DNA from: Streptomyces sp. NBC_01717
GTDB lineage: Bacteria > Actinomycetota > Actinomycetes > Streptomycetales > Streptomycetaceae
NCBI RefSeq assembly: GCF_036248255.1
Contig: NZ_CP109178.1
Location: 4,836,001-4,900,000 of the forward strand
DNA: 64,000 nt
Reading direction: 5' to 3'
Shown here: positions 10,831 through 20,562 of the stretch, piece by piece
Layout of the letters: every line of letters starts with the position of its first letter
Numbering within the stretch: position 1 is the stretch's first letter
Made by a program: the position numbers and the translations under genes
Notes under the pieces: model-generated
The model's database searches: none
Told to the model about the DNA's origin: nothing
Seen by the model: the letters and a program-made list of their open reading frames with translations, nothing else

Positions 10831-11199
10831 CGCGAGCCGATAGTAGGGCTCGGGCAGGCGGTTGGGCCGGTCGCATATTCACGCATTGACAGACACGTTT
10901 CTGCATGATCGTTTGGTATCAAATGCCTTGCAAAGCAAGGGAGTTGGTGGGATCGACCATAGTGTGTGACGCGTCGATGAGGGTGGGCCTACTAAGTGGT
11001 CGATGTTTCGAAGAGGTCTCAACTCACCTCTTCGGGGGATGCGCGCCACGGAGTGAGCCACCGGCGCGCGCCGGGATGAGGGACGCTCCCCCCATTCCCG
11101 GCCCCACCGGACGAATCCTCCGCTCGCCCATTCGCACCGGCGCCCAATCCTCATAAGGTGAGCAGTATTGATGTGTACGACGGTCGAGGAGGACCTGCG
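10831..11199 (-). other. Intergenic region between lacI-type gene and hisC-type gene
   Basis: 369 bp without a credible gene; AT-richer than its surroundings around 10880-11010. It contains TTGACA (10886-10891), a short dyad CCTTGC-AAA-GCAAGG near 10931, and a 9-bp hairpin CGAAGAGGT/ACCTCTTCG (11009-11034). It must carry the promoters of both divergent genes. I cannot assign a LacI operator with confidence. Confidence 0.5.
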
Positions 11200-12279
11200 G
11201 TGAGCGAGACGAGCCCCAAGCTGCGTGCCGAACTGGACGGCGTCCCCGCCTATGTGCCGGGCAGGCCGGCGGCGGCCGACGGACCGCTCGCGTTCAAGCT
11301 GTCCTCCAACGAGAACCCCTATCCGCCGCTGCCCGGCGTGATGGACTCCGCCCTGGCCGCGGCCGCAAACTTCAACCGATACCCGGACATGGCCTGCACC
11401 GGTCTGATGAACGAGCTGGCCGACCGGTTCGGCGTGCCTGTCTCGCATCTCGCCACCGGAACCGGCTCCGTCGGGGTGGCGCAGCAGCTGCTCCAGGCCA
11501 CGTCGGGCCCGGGCGACGAGGTCATCTACGCCTGGCGTTCGTTCGAGGCGTACCCGATCATCACCCAGGTCAGCGGCGCGACCTCGGTGAAGGTGCCGCT
11601 GACCGACGGTGAGGTGCACGACCTCGACGCGATGGCGGACGCGATCACGGACCGCACCCGGATGATCTTCGTCTGCAACCCGAACAACCCGACCGGGACG
11701 GTGGTGCGCAGGGCAGAGCTGGAGCGGTTCCTGGACCGGGTGCCGGGCGATGTGCTCGTGGTGCTCGACGAGGCGTACAAGGAGTTCATCCGCGATGTCG
11801 AGGTGCCGGACGGCATAGAGATCTACCGGGACCGGCCCAATGTGGCGGTGCTGCGGACGTTCTCCAAGGCCTACGGTCTGGCCGGCCTGCGGGTCGGATT
11901 CGCAGTGGCCCACGAGCCGGTGGCGGCCGCACTGCGCAAGACGGCGGTGCCCTTCGGGGTCAGTCAGCTGGCGCAGGACGCGGCGGTCGCCTCGCTGCGC
12001 GCCGAGGACGAACTGCTCGGCCGGGTCGGCTCCCTGGTCTGCGAACGCATCCGGGTGCACAAGGCTCTGGTGAGCCAGGGCTGGACCGTACCGGAGTCCC
12101 AGGCCAACTTCGTCTGGCTGCGGCTCGGTGACCGCACGCTGGACTTCGCCGGGGCGTGCGAGCGGGCCGGAGTCGTGGTCAGGCCGTTCGCCGGCGAGGG
12201 CGTGCGGGTCTCGATCGGCGAGGACGAGGCGAACGACATCTTCCTGAGGGTGGCGGAGGAGTACCGCAAGGAGCTGTAA
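11200..12279 (+). CDS. HisC-type aminotransferase (histidinol-phosphate or aromatic)
   Basis: 359 aa class I/II PLP aminotransferase. Features include [13 protein letters not shown] (about 38-50), NPNNPTG (about 165-171) and the PLP lysine in [15 protein letters not shown]. The sequence fits HisC2/aromatic aminotransferases encoded outside the his operon, which often act on phenylpyruvate or imidazole-acetol phosphate. GTG 11200 has GAGGAGG 7 nt upstream; the ATG-like codon at 11158 is further from the domain and lacks such a site. A strong terminator follows at 12334. Confidence 0.85.
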   Translation: MSETSPKLRAELDGVPAYVPGRPAAADGPLAFKLSSNENPYPPLPGVMDSALAAAANFNRYPDMACTGLMNELADRFGVPVSHLATGTGSVGVAQQLLQATSGPGDEVIYAWRSFEAYPIITQVSGATSVKVPLTDGEVHDLDAMADAITDRTRMIFVCNPNNPTGTVVRRAELERFLDRVPGDVLVVLDEAYKEFIRDVEVPDGIEIYRDRPNVAVLRTFSKAYGLAGLRVGFAVAHEPVAAALRKTAVPFGVSQLAQDAAVASLRAEDELLGRVGSLVCERIRVHKALVSQGWTVPESQANFVWLRLGDRTLDFAGACERAGVVVRPFAGEGVRVSIGEDEANDIFLRVAEEYRKEL

Positions 12280-12333
12280 CCGAAGTCGCGCTCACCGCGA
12301 CCGATCGCGGTGAGCCGTGTGCGCGTGCACCGG

Positions 12334-12372
12334 AAGGCCCCGTACCTCTCGTTCGTCGAGGTGCGGGGCCTT
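12334..12372 (+). terminator. Terminator after hisC-type gene
   Basis: A 15-bp stem AAGGCCCCGTACCTC / GAGGTGCGGGGCCTT with one G-T pair and a 9-nt loop, 54 bp past the stop. Confidence 0.85.
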
Positions 12373-12445
12373 CGCGTGGGAGCGTCCCGATAGGGGGACC
12401 CCCCCTCGAACGCCCCGAAAGCCTGTGCGCCATAATGCTTGTGAA

Positions 12446-12461
12446 TGTGAACGCGTTCACA
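12446..12461 (+). promoter_or_regulatory. Rex operator (ROP) of the cyd operon
   Basis: TGTGAACGCGTTCACA is a perfect 16-bp palindrome identical to the Rex operator consensus described in S. coelicolor. It lies 80 bp upstream of the cydA start. Rex is released when NADH/NAD+ rises, so cydABDC should be induced under oxygen limitation. A CATAAT hexamer at 12431-12436 just upstream could be the -10 element of a Rex-controlled promoter, but no good -35 is seen. Confidence 0.93.
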
Positions 12462-12541
12462 AGCGCGTCCTGTTCCTCCCGTGATCGGCCGGTTGGCAGT
12501 GCGAACCTCCGCTCACTACGGCGACGTAAGGAGATGACGAC

Positions 12542-14053
12542 GTGGAGCTGGCTCTGGCGCCCGAGACCTTGGCGCGATGGCAGTTCGGGATCACCACCGT
12601 CTACCACTTCCTTTTCGTTCCCCTGACGATCTCTCTCGCCGCGCTCACCGCCGGCCTGCAGACCGCCTGGGTGCGGACCGAGAACCAGAAGTACCTCAGG
12701 GCCACCAAGTTCTGGGGCAAGCTCTTCCTGATCAACATCGCCATGGGTGTCGTCACCGGCATCGTCCAGGAGTTCCAGTTCGGCATGAACTGGTCCGACT
12801 ACTCACGCTTCGTCGGAGACGTCTTCGGCGCCCCGTTGGCCTTCGAGGCGCTGATCGCCTTCTTCTTCGAGTCCACCTTCATCGGGCTGTGGATCTTCGG
12901 CTGGGACAAGCTGCCGAAGAAGATCCACCTCGCCTGCATCTGGATGGTCTCCATCGGGACGATCCTCTCCGCGTACTTCATCCTCGCGGCCAACTCCTGG
13001 ATGCAGCACCCGGTCGGCTACCGGATCAACAAGGAGCGCGGACGGGCCGAGCTCACCGACTTCTGGCATGTGCTCACCCAGAACACCGCGCTCACCCAGT
13101 TCTTCCACACCCTCACGGCGGCCTTTCTGGTCGGCGGCGCGTTCATGGTCGGCATCGCCGCCTTCCACCTGGCGCGCAAGCAGCACATCCCGGTGATGCG
13201 CACCTCGCTGCGGCTCGGACTGGTCACCGTCGTGATCGCCGGACTGCTCACCGCCGTCAGCGGCGACCTGCTCGGCAAGGTCATGTTCAAGCAGCAGCCG
13301 ATGAAGATGGCCGCCGCCGAGGCGCTCTGGGAGGGGCAGAACGCGGCACCCTTCTCGATCTTCGCGGTCGGCGATGTGGCCAAGGGGCACAACACCGTGG
13401 AGATCTCCGTCCCGGGGATACTGTCGTTCCTCGCGGACGACACCTTCCACTCGTACATCCCCGGCATCAATGACATCAACAAGGCCGAGCAGGACAGGTT
13501 CGGACCCGGCGACTACCGGCCCAACATCCCGGTCGCCTTCTGGAGCTTCCGCTGGATGATCGGCTTCGGGATGGCGTCCTTCGGTCTCGGCCTGCTCGGA
13601 CTGTGGCTGACGCGGAAGAAGTTCATGCTGCGACCGGGGCTGCGGACCGGTGAGGACGAGGTGCCGCATCTGGTCCTCTTCAGGAACAAGGCACTCAGCC
13701 CGAAGCTCACCAAGCTCTACTGGATCGTCGCCCTCTGGACGCTGCTCTTCCCGCTGATCGCCAACTCCTGGGGCTGGATCTTCACCGAGACGGGCCGCCA
13801 GCCCTGGGTCGTCTTCGGGGTTCTGCAGACCCGAGACGCAGTCTCCCCCGGCGTCTCGCAGGGCGAGGTGCTCACCTCACTGATCCTCTTCACCCTGCTC
13901 TACGCGGCGCTCGCTGTGATCGAGGTCAAGCTGCTCACGAAGTACATCAAGGCCGGGCCGCCAGAACTCACGGAGTCCGACCTCAACCCGCCCACCAAGA
14001 TCGGCGGCGACGACCATGACGACGCCGACCGGCCGATGGCCTTCTCCTACTGA
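12542..14053 (+). CDS. cydA: Cytochrome bd oxidase subunit I
   Basis: 503 aa, nine membrane helices expected. Subunit I of the quinol oxidase carries hemes b558, b595 and d. The N-terminal heme ligand is H22 in TVYHFLF; the conserved WEGQNAAPF segment and a short Q-loop are present (the S-type, lacking the long E. coli insert), and FWSFRWMIGFGM contains the methionine expected to ligate b558. AAGGAG precedes GTG 12542. cydB follows after 18 bp; the Rex site upstream controls the operon. Confidence 0.96.
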   Translation: MELALAPETLARWQFGITTVYHFLFVPLTISLAALTAGLQTAWVRTENQKYLRATKFWGKLFLINIAMGVVTGIVQEFQFGMNWSDYSRFVGDVFGAPLAFEALIAFFFESTFIGLWIFGWDKLPKKIHLACIWMVSIGTILSAYFILAANSWMQHPVGYRINKERGRAELTDFWHVLTQNTALTQFFHTLTAAFLVGGAFMVGIAAFHLARKQHIPVMRTSLRLGLVTVVIAGLLTAVSGDLLGKVMFKQQPMKMAAAEALWEGQNAAPFSIFAVGDVAKGHNTVEISVPGILSFLADDTFHSYIPGINDINKAEQDRFGPGDYRPNIPVAFWSFRWMIGFGMASFGLGLLGLWLTRKKFMLRPGLRTGEDEVPHLVLFRNKALSPKLTKLYWIVALWTLLFPLIANSWGWIFTETGRQPWVVFGVLQTRDAVSPGVSQGEVLTSLILFTLLYAALAVIEVKLLTKYIKAGPPELTESDLNPPTKIGGDDHDDADRPMAFSY

Positions 14054-14071
14054 GAACAGAGGAGCGGAGAG

Positions 14072-15073
14072 ATGGAACTCCACGACGTCTGGTTCGTCCT
14101 CATCGCCGTCCTCTGGACCGGCTACTTCTTCCTGGAGGGATTCGACTTCGGTATCGGTGTCCTCACCAAGCTGCTGGCCCGGGACCGCCAGGAACGGCGG
14201 GTTCTGATCAATACGATCGGGCCCGTCTGGGACGGCAACGAGGTGTGGCTGCTCACCGCGGGCGGCGCTACCTTCGCCGCCTTCCCCGAGTGGTACGCCA
14301 CGCTGTTCTCCGGCTTCTACCTGCCGCTGCTGATCATCCTGCTCTGCCTGATCGTGCGCGGTGTCGCCTTCGAGTACCGGGCGAAGCGGCCCGAGGAGAA
14401 GTGGCAGACCAACTGGGAACACGCGATCTTCTGGACTTCGCTGATCCCGGCCCTGCTCTGGGGTGTGGCCTTCGGGAACATCGTGCGCGGCGTGAAGATC
14501 GACGCCGACATGGAGTACGTGGGCAACATCGGGGACCTGCTCAACCCGTACGCGCTCCTCGGTGGTCTGGTCACGCTCTTCCTCTTCACCTTCCACGGCG
14601 CGGTGTTCGCCGCGCTCAAGACGGTCGGGGACATCCGGGAGCGGGCGCGCGGCATGGCGCTCAAGCTGGGTCTGGTCACCGCGGTGCTCGCGCTCGGTTT
14701 CCTGAGCTGGACCCAGATCGACAACGGTGACGGCAAGAGCCTTGTCGCGATGATCATCGCCGTACTGGCGCTGGTCGGAGCGATCGGTGCCATAGCGGCC
14801 GGACGTGAGGGCTGGTCGTTCGCGCTCTCCGGAGTGACCATCACGGCCGCGGTCGCGATGCTCTTCCTGACGCTCTTCCCGAACGTCATGCCGTCCTCGC
14901 TGAACGACGCCTGGAACCTCACGGTCACCAACGCCTCGTCCAGTCCGTACACGCTGAAGATCATGACCTGGTGCGCAGGGATCGCCACCCCCGTGGTGAT
15001 GCTGTACCAGGGATGGACGTACTGGGTGTTCCGCAAGCGGATCGGCACGCAGCACATCGCCGAGGCGCACTGA
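14072..15073 (+). CDS. cydB: Cytochrome bd oxidase subunit II
   Basis: 333 aa with about eight helices. The family signature GYFFLEGFDFGIG is at about residues 17-29, and GPVWDGNEVWLL at about 50-61. It is the partner of CydA in the membrane. It starts 18 bp after cydA, with GAGCGGAGAG as ribosome site. A terminator-like hairpin follows at 15094, so expression of downstream cydDC may be lower or partly independent. Confidence 0.96.
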   Translation: MELHDVWFVLIAVLWTGYFFLEGFDFGIGVLTKLLARDRQERRVLINTIGPVWDGNEVWLLTAGGATFAAFPEWYATLFSGFYLPLLIILLCLIVRGVAFEYRAKRPEEKWQTNWEHAIFWTSLIPALLWGVAFGNIVRGVKIDADMEYVGNIGDLLNPYALLGGLVTLFLFTFHGAVFAALKTVGDIRERARGMALKLGLVTAVLALGFLSWTQIDNGDGKSLVAMIIAVLALVGAIGAIAAGREGWSFALSGVTITAAVAMLFLTLFPNVMPSSLNDAWNLTVTNASSSPYTLKIMTWCAGIATPVVMLYQGWTYWVFRKRIGTQHIAEAH

Positions 15074-15093
15074 CGCGCCCGGGCCTCTCTGTC

Positions 15094-15127
15094 GGGCGGG
15101 AGAAGGGTCCCGGCCCTTCTCCCGCCC
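15094..15127 (+). terminator. Hairpin between cydB and cydDC
   Basis: A perfect 14-bp stem (GGGCGGGAGAAGGG with its complement) has a 6-nt loop. It could end most cydAB transcripts or protect their 3' ends. Confidence 0.75.
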
Positions 15128-15156
15128 CGGTCCACCGAACGAGCTCTCTGGGGGCT

Positions 15157-15170
15157 GTTTCACGTGAAAC
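15157..15170. promoter_or_regulatory. parS: parS site (ParB binding) over the cydDC start codon
   Basis: GTTTCACGTGAAAC is a perfect 14-bp palindrome identical to the Streptomyces parS core; the 16-mer context TGTTTCACGTGAAACC differs from the Bacillus consensus only at its last base. S. coelicolor has many such sites clustered around oriC. The GTG start codon of cydDC (15164-15166) lies in the middle of it, so ParB occupancy could affect this gene. Confidence 0.92.
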
Positions 15171-18100
15171 CGATCGACCCGCGTCTGCTCCGTTACGCCC
15201 GCGCGACCCGGCTCTTCCTGGCGGCCGTGGTGGCACTCGGAACGGTCGGGGCTGCACTGGTCATCACCCAGGCCATGCTCATCGCCGAGGTGGTGGTGGG
15301 CGGGTTCGAGGACGGGCTCACCGTTCCCGGGCTGCGCACCCCGCTGATCCTGCTTGTGGCGGTCGCGCTCGGCCGCGGGCTGGTCTCCTGGCTGACCGAA
15401 CTGGCCGCCTACCGGGCCAGCGCGGCGGTCAAGTCCGAGCTCCGCCGCCGGCTGCTCGACCGGGCGGCGGCGCTCGGACCGGACTGGCTGAGCGGCCAGC
15501 GCACCGGCTCCCTGGTGGCGCTCGCCACGCGCGGTGTAGACGCGCTCGACGACTACTTCGCGCGCTATCTGCCGCAGCTCGGACTCGCGGTGGTCGTTCC
15601 GGTGGCAGTCCTCGCCAGGATCGTCACCGAGGACTGGGTCTCAGCGGCGATCATCGTGGTCACGCTGCCGCTCATCCCGCTCTTCATGATCCTGATCGGC
15701 TGGGCCACCCAGTCCCGGATGGACCGCCAGTGGCAGCTGCTCTCGCGACTCTCCGGACACTTCCTCGACGTGGTCGCCGGACTGCCGACGCTGAAGGTCT
15801 TCGGCCGTGCCAAGGCCCAGGCCGAGTCCATCCGCACCATCACCTCGCAGTACCGCAGGGCCACCCTGCGGACCCTGCGGATCGCCTTTCTGTCGTCCTT
15901 CGCCCTGGAGCTCCTCGCCACCCTGTCGGTGGCACTGGTCGCCGTCACCATCGGCATGCGGCTCGTGCACGGTGAACTCGACCTCTACACCGGCCTGGTG
16001 GTGCTGATCCTCGCACCCGAGGCCTATCTGCCGATCCGTCAGGTCGGAGCGCAGTACCACGCGGCAGCCGAGGGGCTCTCGGCCGCGGAGGAGATCTTCG
16101 CGATTCTGGAGACCGAGCCGCGAGCGGGCGGTACGGCGGACGTCCCGCCGTCGCTGCGGCTGGAGCTGGAAAGGGTGACCGTCCGGCACGAGGGCCGTGC
16201 CGAACCTTCGCTCGACGGGGCCTCGCTGGTGGTGGACGAGGGAGAGACCGTCGCCCTGGTCGGCCCGAGCGGTGTCGGGAAGTCCACGCTGCTCAATGTG
16301 GTGCTGGGGTTCAAGGCGCCCGACGAGGGGCGGATACGGGTCGGCGGCGTCGATCTGGCGACGCTCGCGCCCGAGCGCTGGCGGGAACGGATCGCCTGGG
16401 TGCCGCAGCGCCCCCAGCTCTTCGCGGGCACGATCGCGGAGAACGTACGGCTGGCCCGGCCGGACGCGGACGACAGCGCGGTGACGGCGGCGCTGCGGGA
16501 CGCGGGGGCGCACGACTTCGTGGCGGAACTGCCCGACGGCGCGCAGACGCTCCTCGGCGAGGACGGTGCGGGACTCTCCGCCGGTCAGCGGCAGCGGCTC
16601 GCGCTCGCGCGGGCGTTCCTCGCCGACCGGCCGCTCCTGTTGCTCGACGAGCCGACCGCGAGCCTGGACGGCGAGACGGAGGCGGGGATCGTCGAGGCGG
16701 TACGGAGGCTGGCGGCGGGGCGGACCGTGCTACTGGTCGTGCACCGTCCGGCGCTGCTCTCGGTCGCCGACCGCGTGGTGGTGCTGGACCCCGGTGCGGC
16801 ACCGGAACGGCAGTGGGCAACGGTGCCGGGCGAGGCGGCGGCCGTGGTGCCCAGGCAGCCGCGCGCGGACGGCTCCGGGAACCGGGACACGTACGAAGCC
16901 GGGCAGGAGACCGAGGCGCTGCGGCAGACCGTGACCCGGTCCGGACAGGTGCTCGCCCGGGTCCGTGAGGCCGCAGGGGCACAGCGCGGACAGCTGGCGC
17001 TCGCACTGGTGCTGAGCAGTCTCGCTCTGGGGTCGGCCGTCGGACTCATGGCCGTCTCCGGCTGGTTGATCTCCCGCGCCTCCGAACAGCCCCCGGTGCT
17101 CTATCTGATGGTCGCCGTGACAGCGACCCGCGCCTTCGGGCTCGGGCGCGCCGTGTTCCGCTACGCCGAGCGTCTCGTCTCGCACGACGCTGTGCTGAAG
17201 ATGCTCGCCGAGCTGCGCGTCGCCGTGTACCGCGGACTGGAGCGCATCACGCCGGCCGGACTGGGCCGGACGCGGCGCGGGGATCTGCTGTCCCGGCTCG
17301 TCGCCGACGTGGACGCGCTGCAGGACTACTGGCTGCGGTGGCTGCTGCCTGCCTGGACCGCGGTCGTGGTGGGAGCGGCGGCAGCCGGGTTCACCGGCTG
17401 GCTGCTGCCTCAGGCTGGTGTCGTGCTCGCCTTCGGACTGTTGCTGGCCGGGGTCGGGGTGCCGCTCGTGAGTGGCGCCTGTGCCCGTCGTGCGGAACGC
17501 CAACTGGCGCCCGCGCGGGCCGATCTGGCCACCCGGATCACCGATCTGCTCAGTGGGACCGCCGAACTGACCGTCGCGGGCGCCTTGCCCGCGCGCAAGG
17601 AGAGGACGCGGGAGGCCGACACCGTCCTGACCCGGATCGCGTCACGTGCGGCGACGGCCACCGCACTGGGCGGCGGCCTGTCGGCCCTGATCTGCGGCCT
17701 CACTGTCGTCGCCGCCGCACTCGTCGCCGTCCCGGCGGTTCACGACGGACGGCTGGCGGGCGTGGAGCTCGCGGTGGTGGTGCTCACCCCGCTTGCCGCC
17801 TTCGAGGCCGTCACCGGTCTGCCACTCGCCGTGCAGTACCGGCAGCGGGTCAAGCGGAGCGCGGAGCGGGTGTACGAGGTGCTGGACGCCCCGGTGCCGG
17901 TGCACGAGCCCGCGATCCCGGCCGAGACCCCCGCGACACCTTTCCCGCTGGAGGTACGGGGGGTGACGGCCCGCTACGCGGGAGCGTCGCGGGACGCCCT
18001 GGACTCCGTCGACCTGACGCTGACCGCAGGCCGGCGCATCGCGGTCGTCGGCACTTCGGGCTCCGGGAAGACCACCCTCGCGCAGGTCCTGCTCCGCTTC

Positions 18101-18712
18101 CTGGACGCGCGGGCGGGGACGTACCGGATCGGTGGTGTGGACGCCTCGGCGCTGGACGGGGACACCGTCCGGCGGTTCGTCGGGCTCTGTGCCCAGGACG
18201 CGCATGTCTTCGACAGCTCCATCCGGGAGAACCTGCGGCTGGCCCGCACCGTCGCAACGGACGACGAGCTGCGGGCCGCCCTCGCCCGGGCGCGGCTGCT
18301 GGACTGGGCAGAAGCGCTGCCCGACGGGCTCGACACCCTCGTCGGCGAGCACGGAGCGCGCCTCTCCGGCGGTCAGCGCCAGCGGCTCGCGCTGGCCCGG
18401 GCGCTCCTCGCCGGCTTCCCCGTTCTCGTTCTGGACGAGCCTGCCGAGCATCTCGACCTGGCGACGGCGGACGCACTGACCGCGGATCTGCTGGTCGCGA
18501 CCCGGGGCCGTACGACAGTCCTGATCACCCACCGACTGACGGGGCTCGAAGCGGTCGACGAGGTGCTGGTGATGGACGCAGGCAGGATCGTGCAGCGTGG
18601 TCCGTATGCCGCTCTCGCGGCGGCGGACGGACCGCTGCGCCGGATGCTGGAACGCGAACGGGAGACCGTGCGGGAGGCGGATCGAGTGCCGGACAGCGCC
18701 GCGCGGGCGTAG
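15164..18712 (+). CDS. cydDC: CydDC fused ABC exporter for cytochrome bd assembly
   Basis: 1182 aa: CydD-like transmembrane half (about 10-310), ATPase 1 (Walker A GPSGVGKS near 366; LSAGQRQR; LLLLDEPTAS), a second transmembrane half (about 600-890), then ATPase 2 (Walker A GTSGSGKT near 962; LSGGQRQR; VLVLDEPAEHLD). In E. coli the two halves are separate proteins forming a heterodimer needed for heme and cysteine/glutathione homeostasis during bd oxidase assembly; a single fused chain is typical of Streptomyces. GTG 15164 lies inside a parS palindrome and the ribosome site is poor (GGGGG at 15150). Confidence 0.95.
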   Translation: MKPIDPRLLRYARATRLFLAAVVALGTVGAALVITQAMLIAEVVVGGFEDGLTVPGLRTPLILLVAVALGRGLVSWLTELAAYRASAAVKSELRRRLLDRAAALGPDWLSGQRTGSLVALATRGVDALDDYFARYLPQLGLAVVVPVAVLARIVTEDWVSAAIIVVTLPLIPLFMILIGWATQSRMDRQWQLLSRLSGHFLDVVAGLPTLKVFGRAKAQAESIRTITSQYRRATLRTLRIAFLSSFALELLATLSVALVAVTIGMRLVHGELDLYTGLVVLILAPEAYLPIRQVGAQYHAAAEGLSAAEEIFAILETEPRAGGTADVPPSLRLELERVTVRHEGRAEPSLDGASLVVDEGETVALVGPSGVGKSTLLNVVLGFKAPDEGRIRVGGVDLATLAPERWRERIAWVPQRPQLFAGTIAENVRLARPDADDSAVTAALRDAGAHDFVAELPDGAQTLLGEDGAGLSAGQRQRLALARAFLADRPLLLLDEPTASLDGETEAGIVEAVRRLAAGRTVLLVVHRPALLSVADRVVVLDPGAAPERQWATVPGEAAAVVPRQPRADGSGNRDTYEAGQETEALRQTVTRSGQVLARVREAAGAQRGQLALALVLSSLALGSAVGLMAVSGWLISRASEQPPVLYLMVAVTATRAFGLGRAVFRYAERLVSHDAVLKMLAELRVAVYRGLERITPAGLGRTRRGDLLSRLVADVDALQDYWLRWLLPAWTAVVVGAAAAGFTGWLLPQAGVVLAFGLLLAGVGVPLVSGACARRAERQLAPARADLATRITDLLSGTAELTVAGALPARKERTREADTVLTRIASRAATATALGGGLSALICGLTVVAAALVAVPAVHDGRLAGVELAVVVLTPLAAFEAVTGLPLAVQYRQRVKRSAERVYEVLDAPVPVHEPAIPAETPATPFPLEVRGVTARYAGASRDALDSVDLTLTAGRRIAVVGTSGSGKTTLAQVLLRFLDARAGTYRIGGVDASALDGDTVRRFVGLCAQDAHVFDSSIRENLRLARTVATDDELRAALARARLLDWAEALPDGLDTLVGEHGARLSGGQRQRLALARALLAGFPVLVLDEPAEHLDLATADALTADLLVATRGRTTVLITHRLTGLEAVDEVLVMDAGRIVQRGPYAALAAADGPLRRMLERERETVREADRVPDSAARA

Positions 18713-18806
18713 AACGGGCGTGGAAGACGGGCGGCGGCCCCCGGATCGGTCCGCAGGACCCATCAGTCCACTTTCCTCCCTAAATAGGACTAACTAGGCT
18801 CTGGGT

Positions 18807-20513
18807 ATGGCAGAGCAGGACCCGAAGGACTCACTCGAAGCCGCAACGCAGGCGACCCGCGGTCTGCAGGGCCTGTCCACCGAGCTCACCGCCCGCGTCC
18901 CGCAACTGCTGGAAGCGATGCGCTCCGTCGGCACCGGGCTCGAACTGCACTCCACCCTCGATCGGATCTGCGAGACCGCCGCCGATCTCGCCCACGCCGC
19001 CTACGCCGCCATCGGCGTCGCCGACGAGGGGGGCAAGGGGCTCTCCGACTTCCTCACACACGGAGTATCGACAGAGGTGGAAGCCGCGATCGGGCACCGG
19101 CCCGATGGACACCGTGGACTCCTCGGTGCACTGCTCCACGACCCGGCCCCCGTGAAGCTCGCCGATCTGACGGCCGATCCGAGGTTCGCCGGATTTCCCC
19201 CGGGCCATCCCCCGATGCGGACCTTCCTCGGCGTCCCGATCCGGGTGCAGGGCGAGATCTTCGGCAATCTCTATCTGGCCGAGAAGGACGGCGGGGGCGA
19301 GTTCACCGACTACGACCTGCACCTGGTTCGGGTGCTCGCCACGGAGGCCGGGATCGCCATCGGCAACGCCCGGCTGTACGAGGCGGCACGCCAGCGCGAG
19401 CGGTGGATCGACGGATCGGTGGCCGTGACCACCGCGCTGCTCTCCGGCGGGGACGCCGACGACGCCCTCACCGTCGTCGCGGAACAGGCCCGCCACCTCG
19501 CTGCCTCCGCCGCGGGGATCGTGCTCCTTCCGGCCGAGGGGGGTGGGCTGGAGGTCGTCGCCGTCTCCGCCGACGAGCCGTCCGCCCCGCTCGGGTTGAT
19601 CATCGGCCCGGAGAGTCCGGTGGTGGCGAAGCTGCTGGCCGGTGAGGCGGTCTTCACAGACGACTCGGCCACCGACTTCCGCATGGTCACCCGTCTTGCC
19701 CACCGGTTCGGCCCGAGCATGCTGCTGCCGCTGCACAGCGGCGGACGGGTGCTCGGCGCACTCGCCACCCCGCGAGCCCGGGGCGACCGGCCGTTCACCG
19801 AAACGGAACGGACCCTGGCCACACAGTTCGCCTCGCAGGCCGCACTCGCGCTGATGATGGCCGAGGCGCAGCGGGATCGGGAGCGGCTCGCAGTCTATGA
19901 GGACCGTGACCGGATCGCCCGTGACCTGCACGATCTCGTCATCCAGCGGCTGTTCGCCACCGGGATGATGCTGGAGAGCGCCCAGCGCCGGTCGGTGGTG
20001 CCGGAGGTGCAGACCGGTGTCGGCCGGGCGGTCGACGAGCTGGACGTGACCATTCAGGAGATCCGTACCGCGATCTTCGCGCTGCAGCAGGAACCGGCCG
20101 AGGCGCCGGCCGGGCTGCGCACCCGCGTCCTGCGCGAGATCAACATGGCGGCCGTCCCCCTCGGCTTCAAACCGTCGCACCGCTTCCTCGGCCCGGTCGA
20201 CTCACTGGTCGGCGAGCTGACCGGCAAGAACCTGATCGCGGCGTTGCGGGAGGCGTTGTCGAACGCCTTCCGGCATGCCGGGGCGTCCCGCATCGACGTG
20301 GTCGTCGATGCGACCGCCACGCTGCCCGACGGACGCGACGCGGTACGTCTGTCGGTCGCCGACGACGGGGTGGGCATCCCGGAGGGCGGCCGGCGCAGCG
20401 GGCTGCGGAACCTGGCGCGCCGGGCGGAATCGCTGGGTGGGGCGAGCTGGTTCGGGCCGGGAATCGCTGACGACGGGGGCGGCACGACGGTGGTGTGGGA
20501 GGCACCGCTGTGA
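18807..20513 (+). CDS. Two-GAF sensor histidine kinase, DevS/DosS-like
   Basis: 568 aa. GAF1 (about 35-190) and GAF2 (about 205-350) are followed by a HisKA_3 dimerisation domain with phospho-acceptor H375 in RIARDLHDLVIQRLF and a HATPase_c domain (about 470-568; N-box ALREALSNAFRHAG). The layout matches the heme-based redox/gas sensors DevS/DosS, and its place directly after the cyd cluster suggests a role in oxygen or redox response. Whether GAF1 binds heme cannot be read here. No cognate response regulator is in the window. There is no ribosome site; TAGGCT lies 6 nt before the ATG, so the mRNA may be leaderless. Confidence 0.88.
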   Translation: MAEQDPKDSLEAATQATRGLQGLSTELTARVPQLLEAMRSVGTGLELHSTLDRICETAADLAHAAYAAIGVADEGGKGLSDFLTHGVSTEVEAAIGHRPDGHRGLLGALLHDPAPVKLADLTADPRFAGFPPGHPPMRTFLGVPIRVQGEIFGNLYLAEKDGGGEFTDYDLHLVRVLATEAGIAIGNARLYEAARQRERWIDGSVAVTTALLSGGDADDALTVVAEQARHLAASAAGIVLLPAEGGGLEVVAVSADEPSAPLGLIIGPESPVVAKLLAGEAVFTDDSATDFRMVTRLAHRFGPSMLLPLHSGGRVLGALATPRARGDRPFTETERTLATQFASQAALALMMAEAQRDRERLAVYEDRDRIARDLHDLVIQRLFATGMMLESAQRRSVVPEVQTGVGRAVDELDVTIQEIRTAIFALQQEPAEAPAGLRTRVLREINMAAVPLGFKPSHRFLGPVDSLVGELTGKNLIAALREALSNAFRHAGASRIDVVVDATATLPDGRDAVRLSVADDGVGIPEGGRRSGLRNLARRAESLGGASWFGPGIADDGGGTTVVWEAPL

Positions 20514-20514
20514 C

Positions 20515-20540
20515 GGCCGCCTTTCGGGGTTCGGGCGGCC
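20515..20540. terminator. Hairpin between convergent kinase and HAD genes
   Basis: GGCCGCC (20515-20521) pairs with GGCGGCC (20534-20540) immediately after the kinase stop, in a 49-bp convergent gap. Confidence 0.6.
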
Positions 20541-20562
20541 TCGGGGTGATCGGCGGGCGTTT

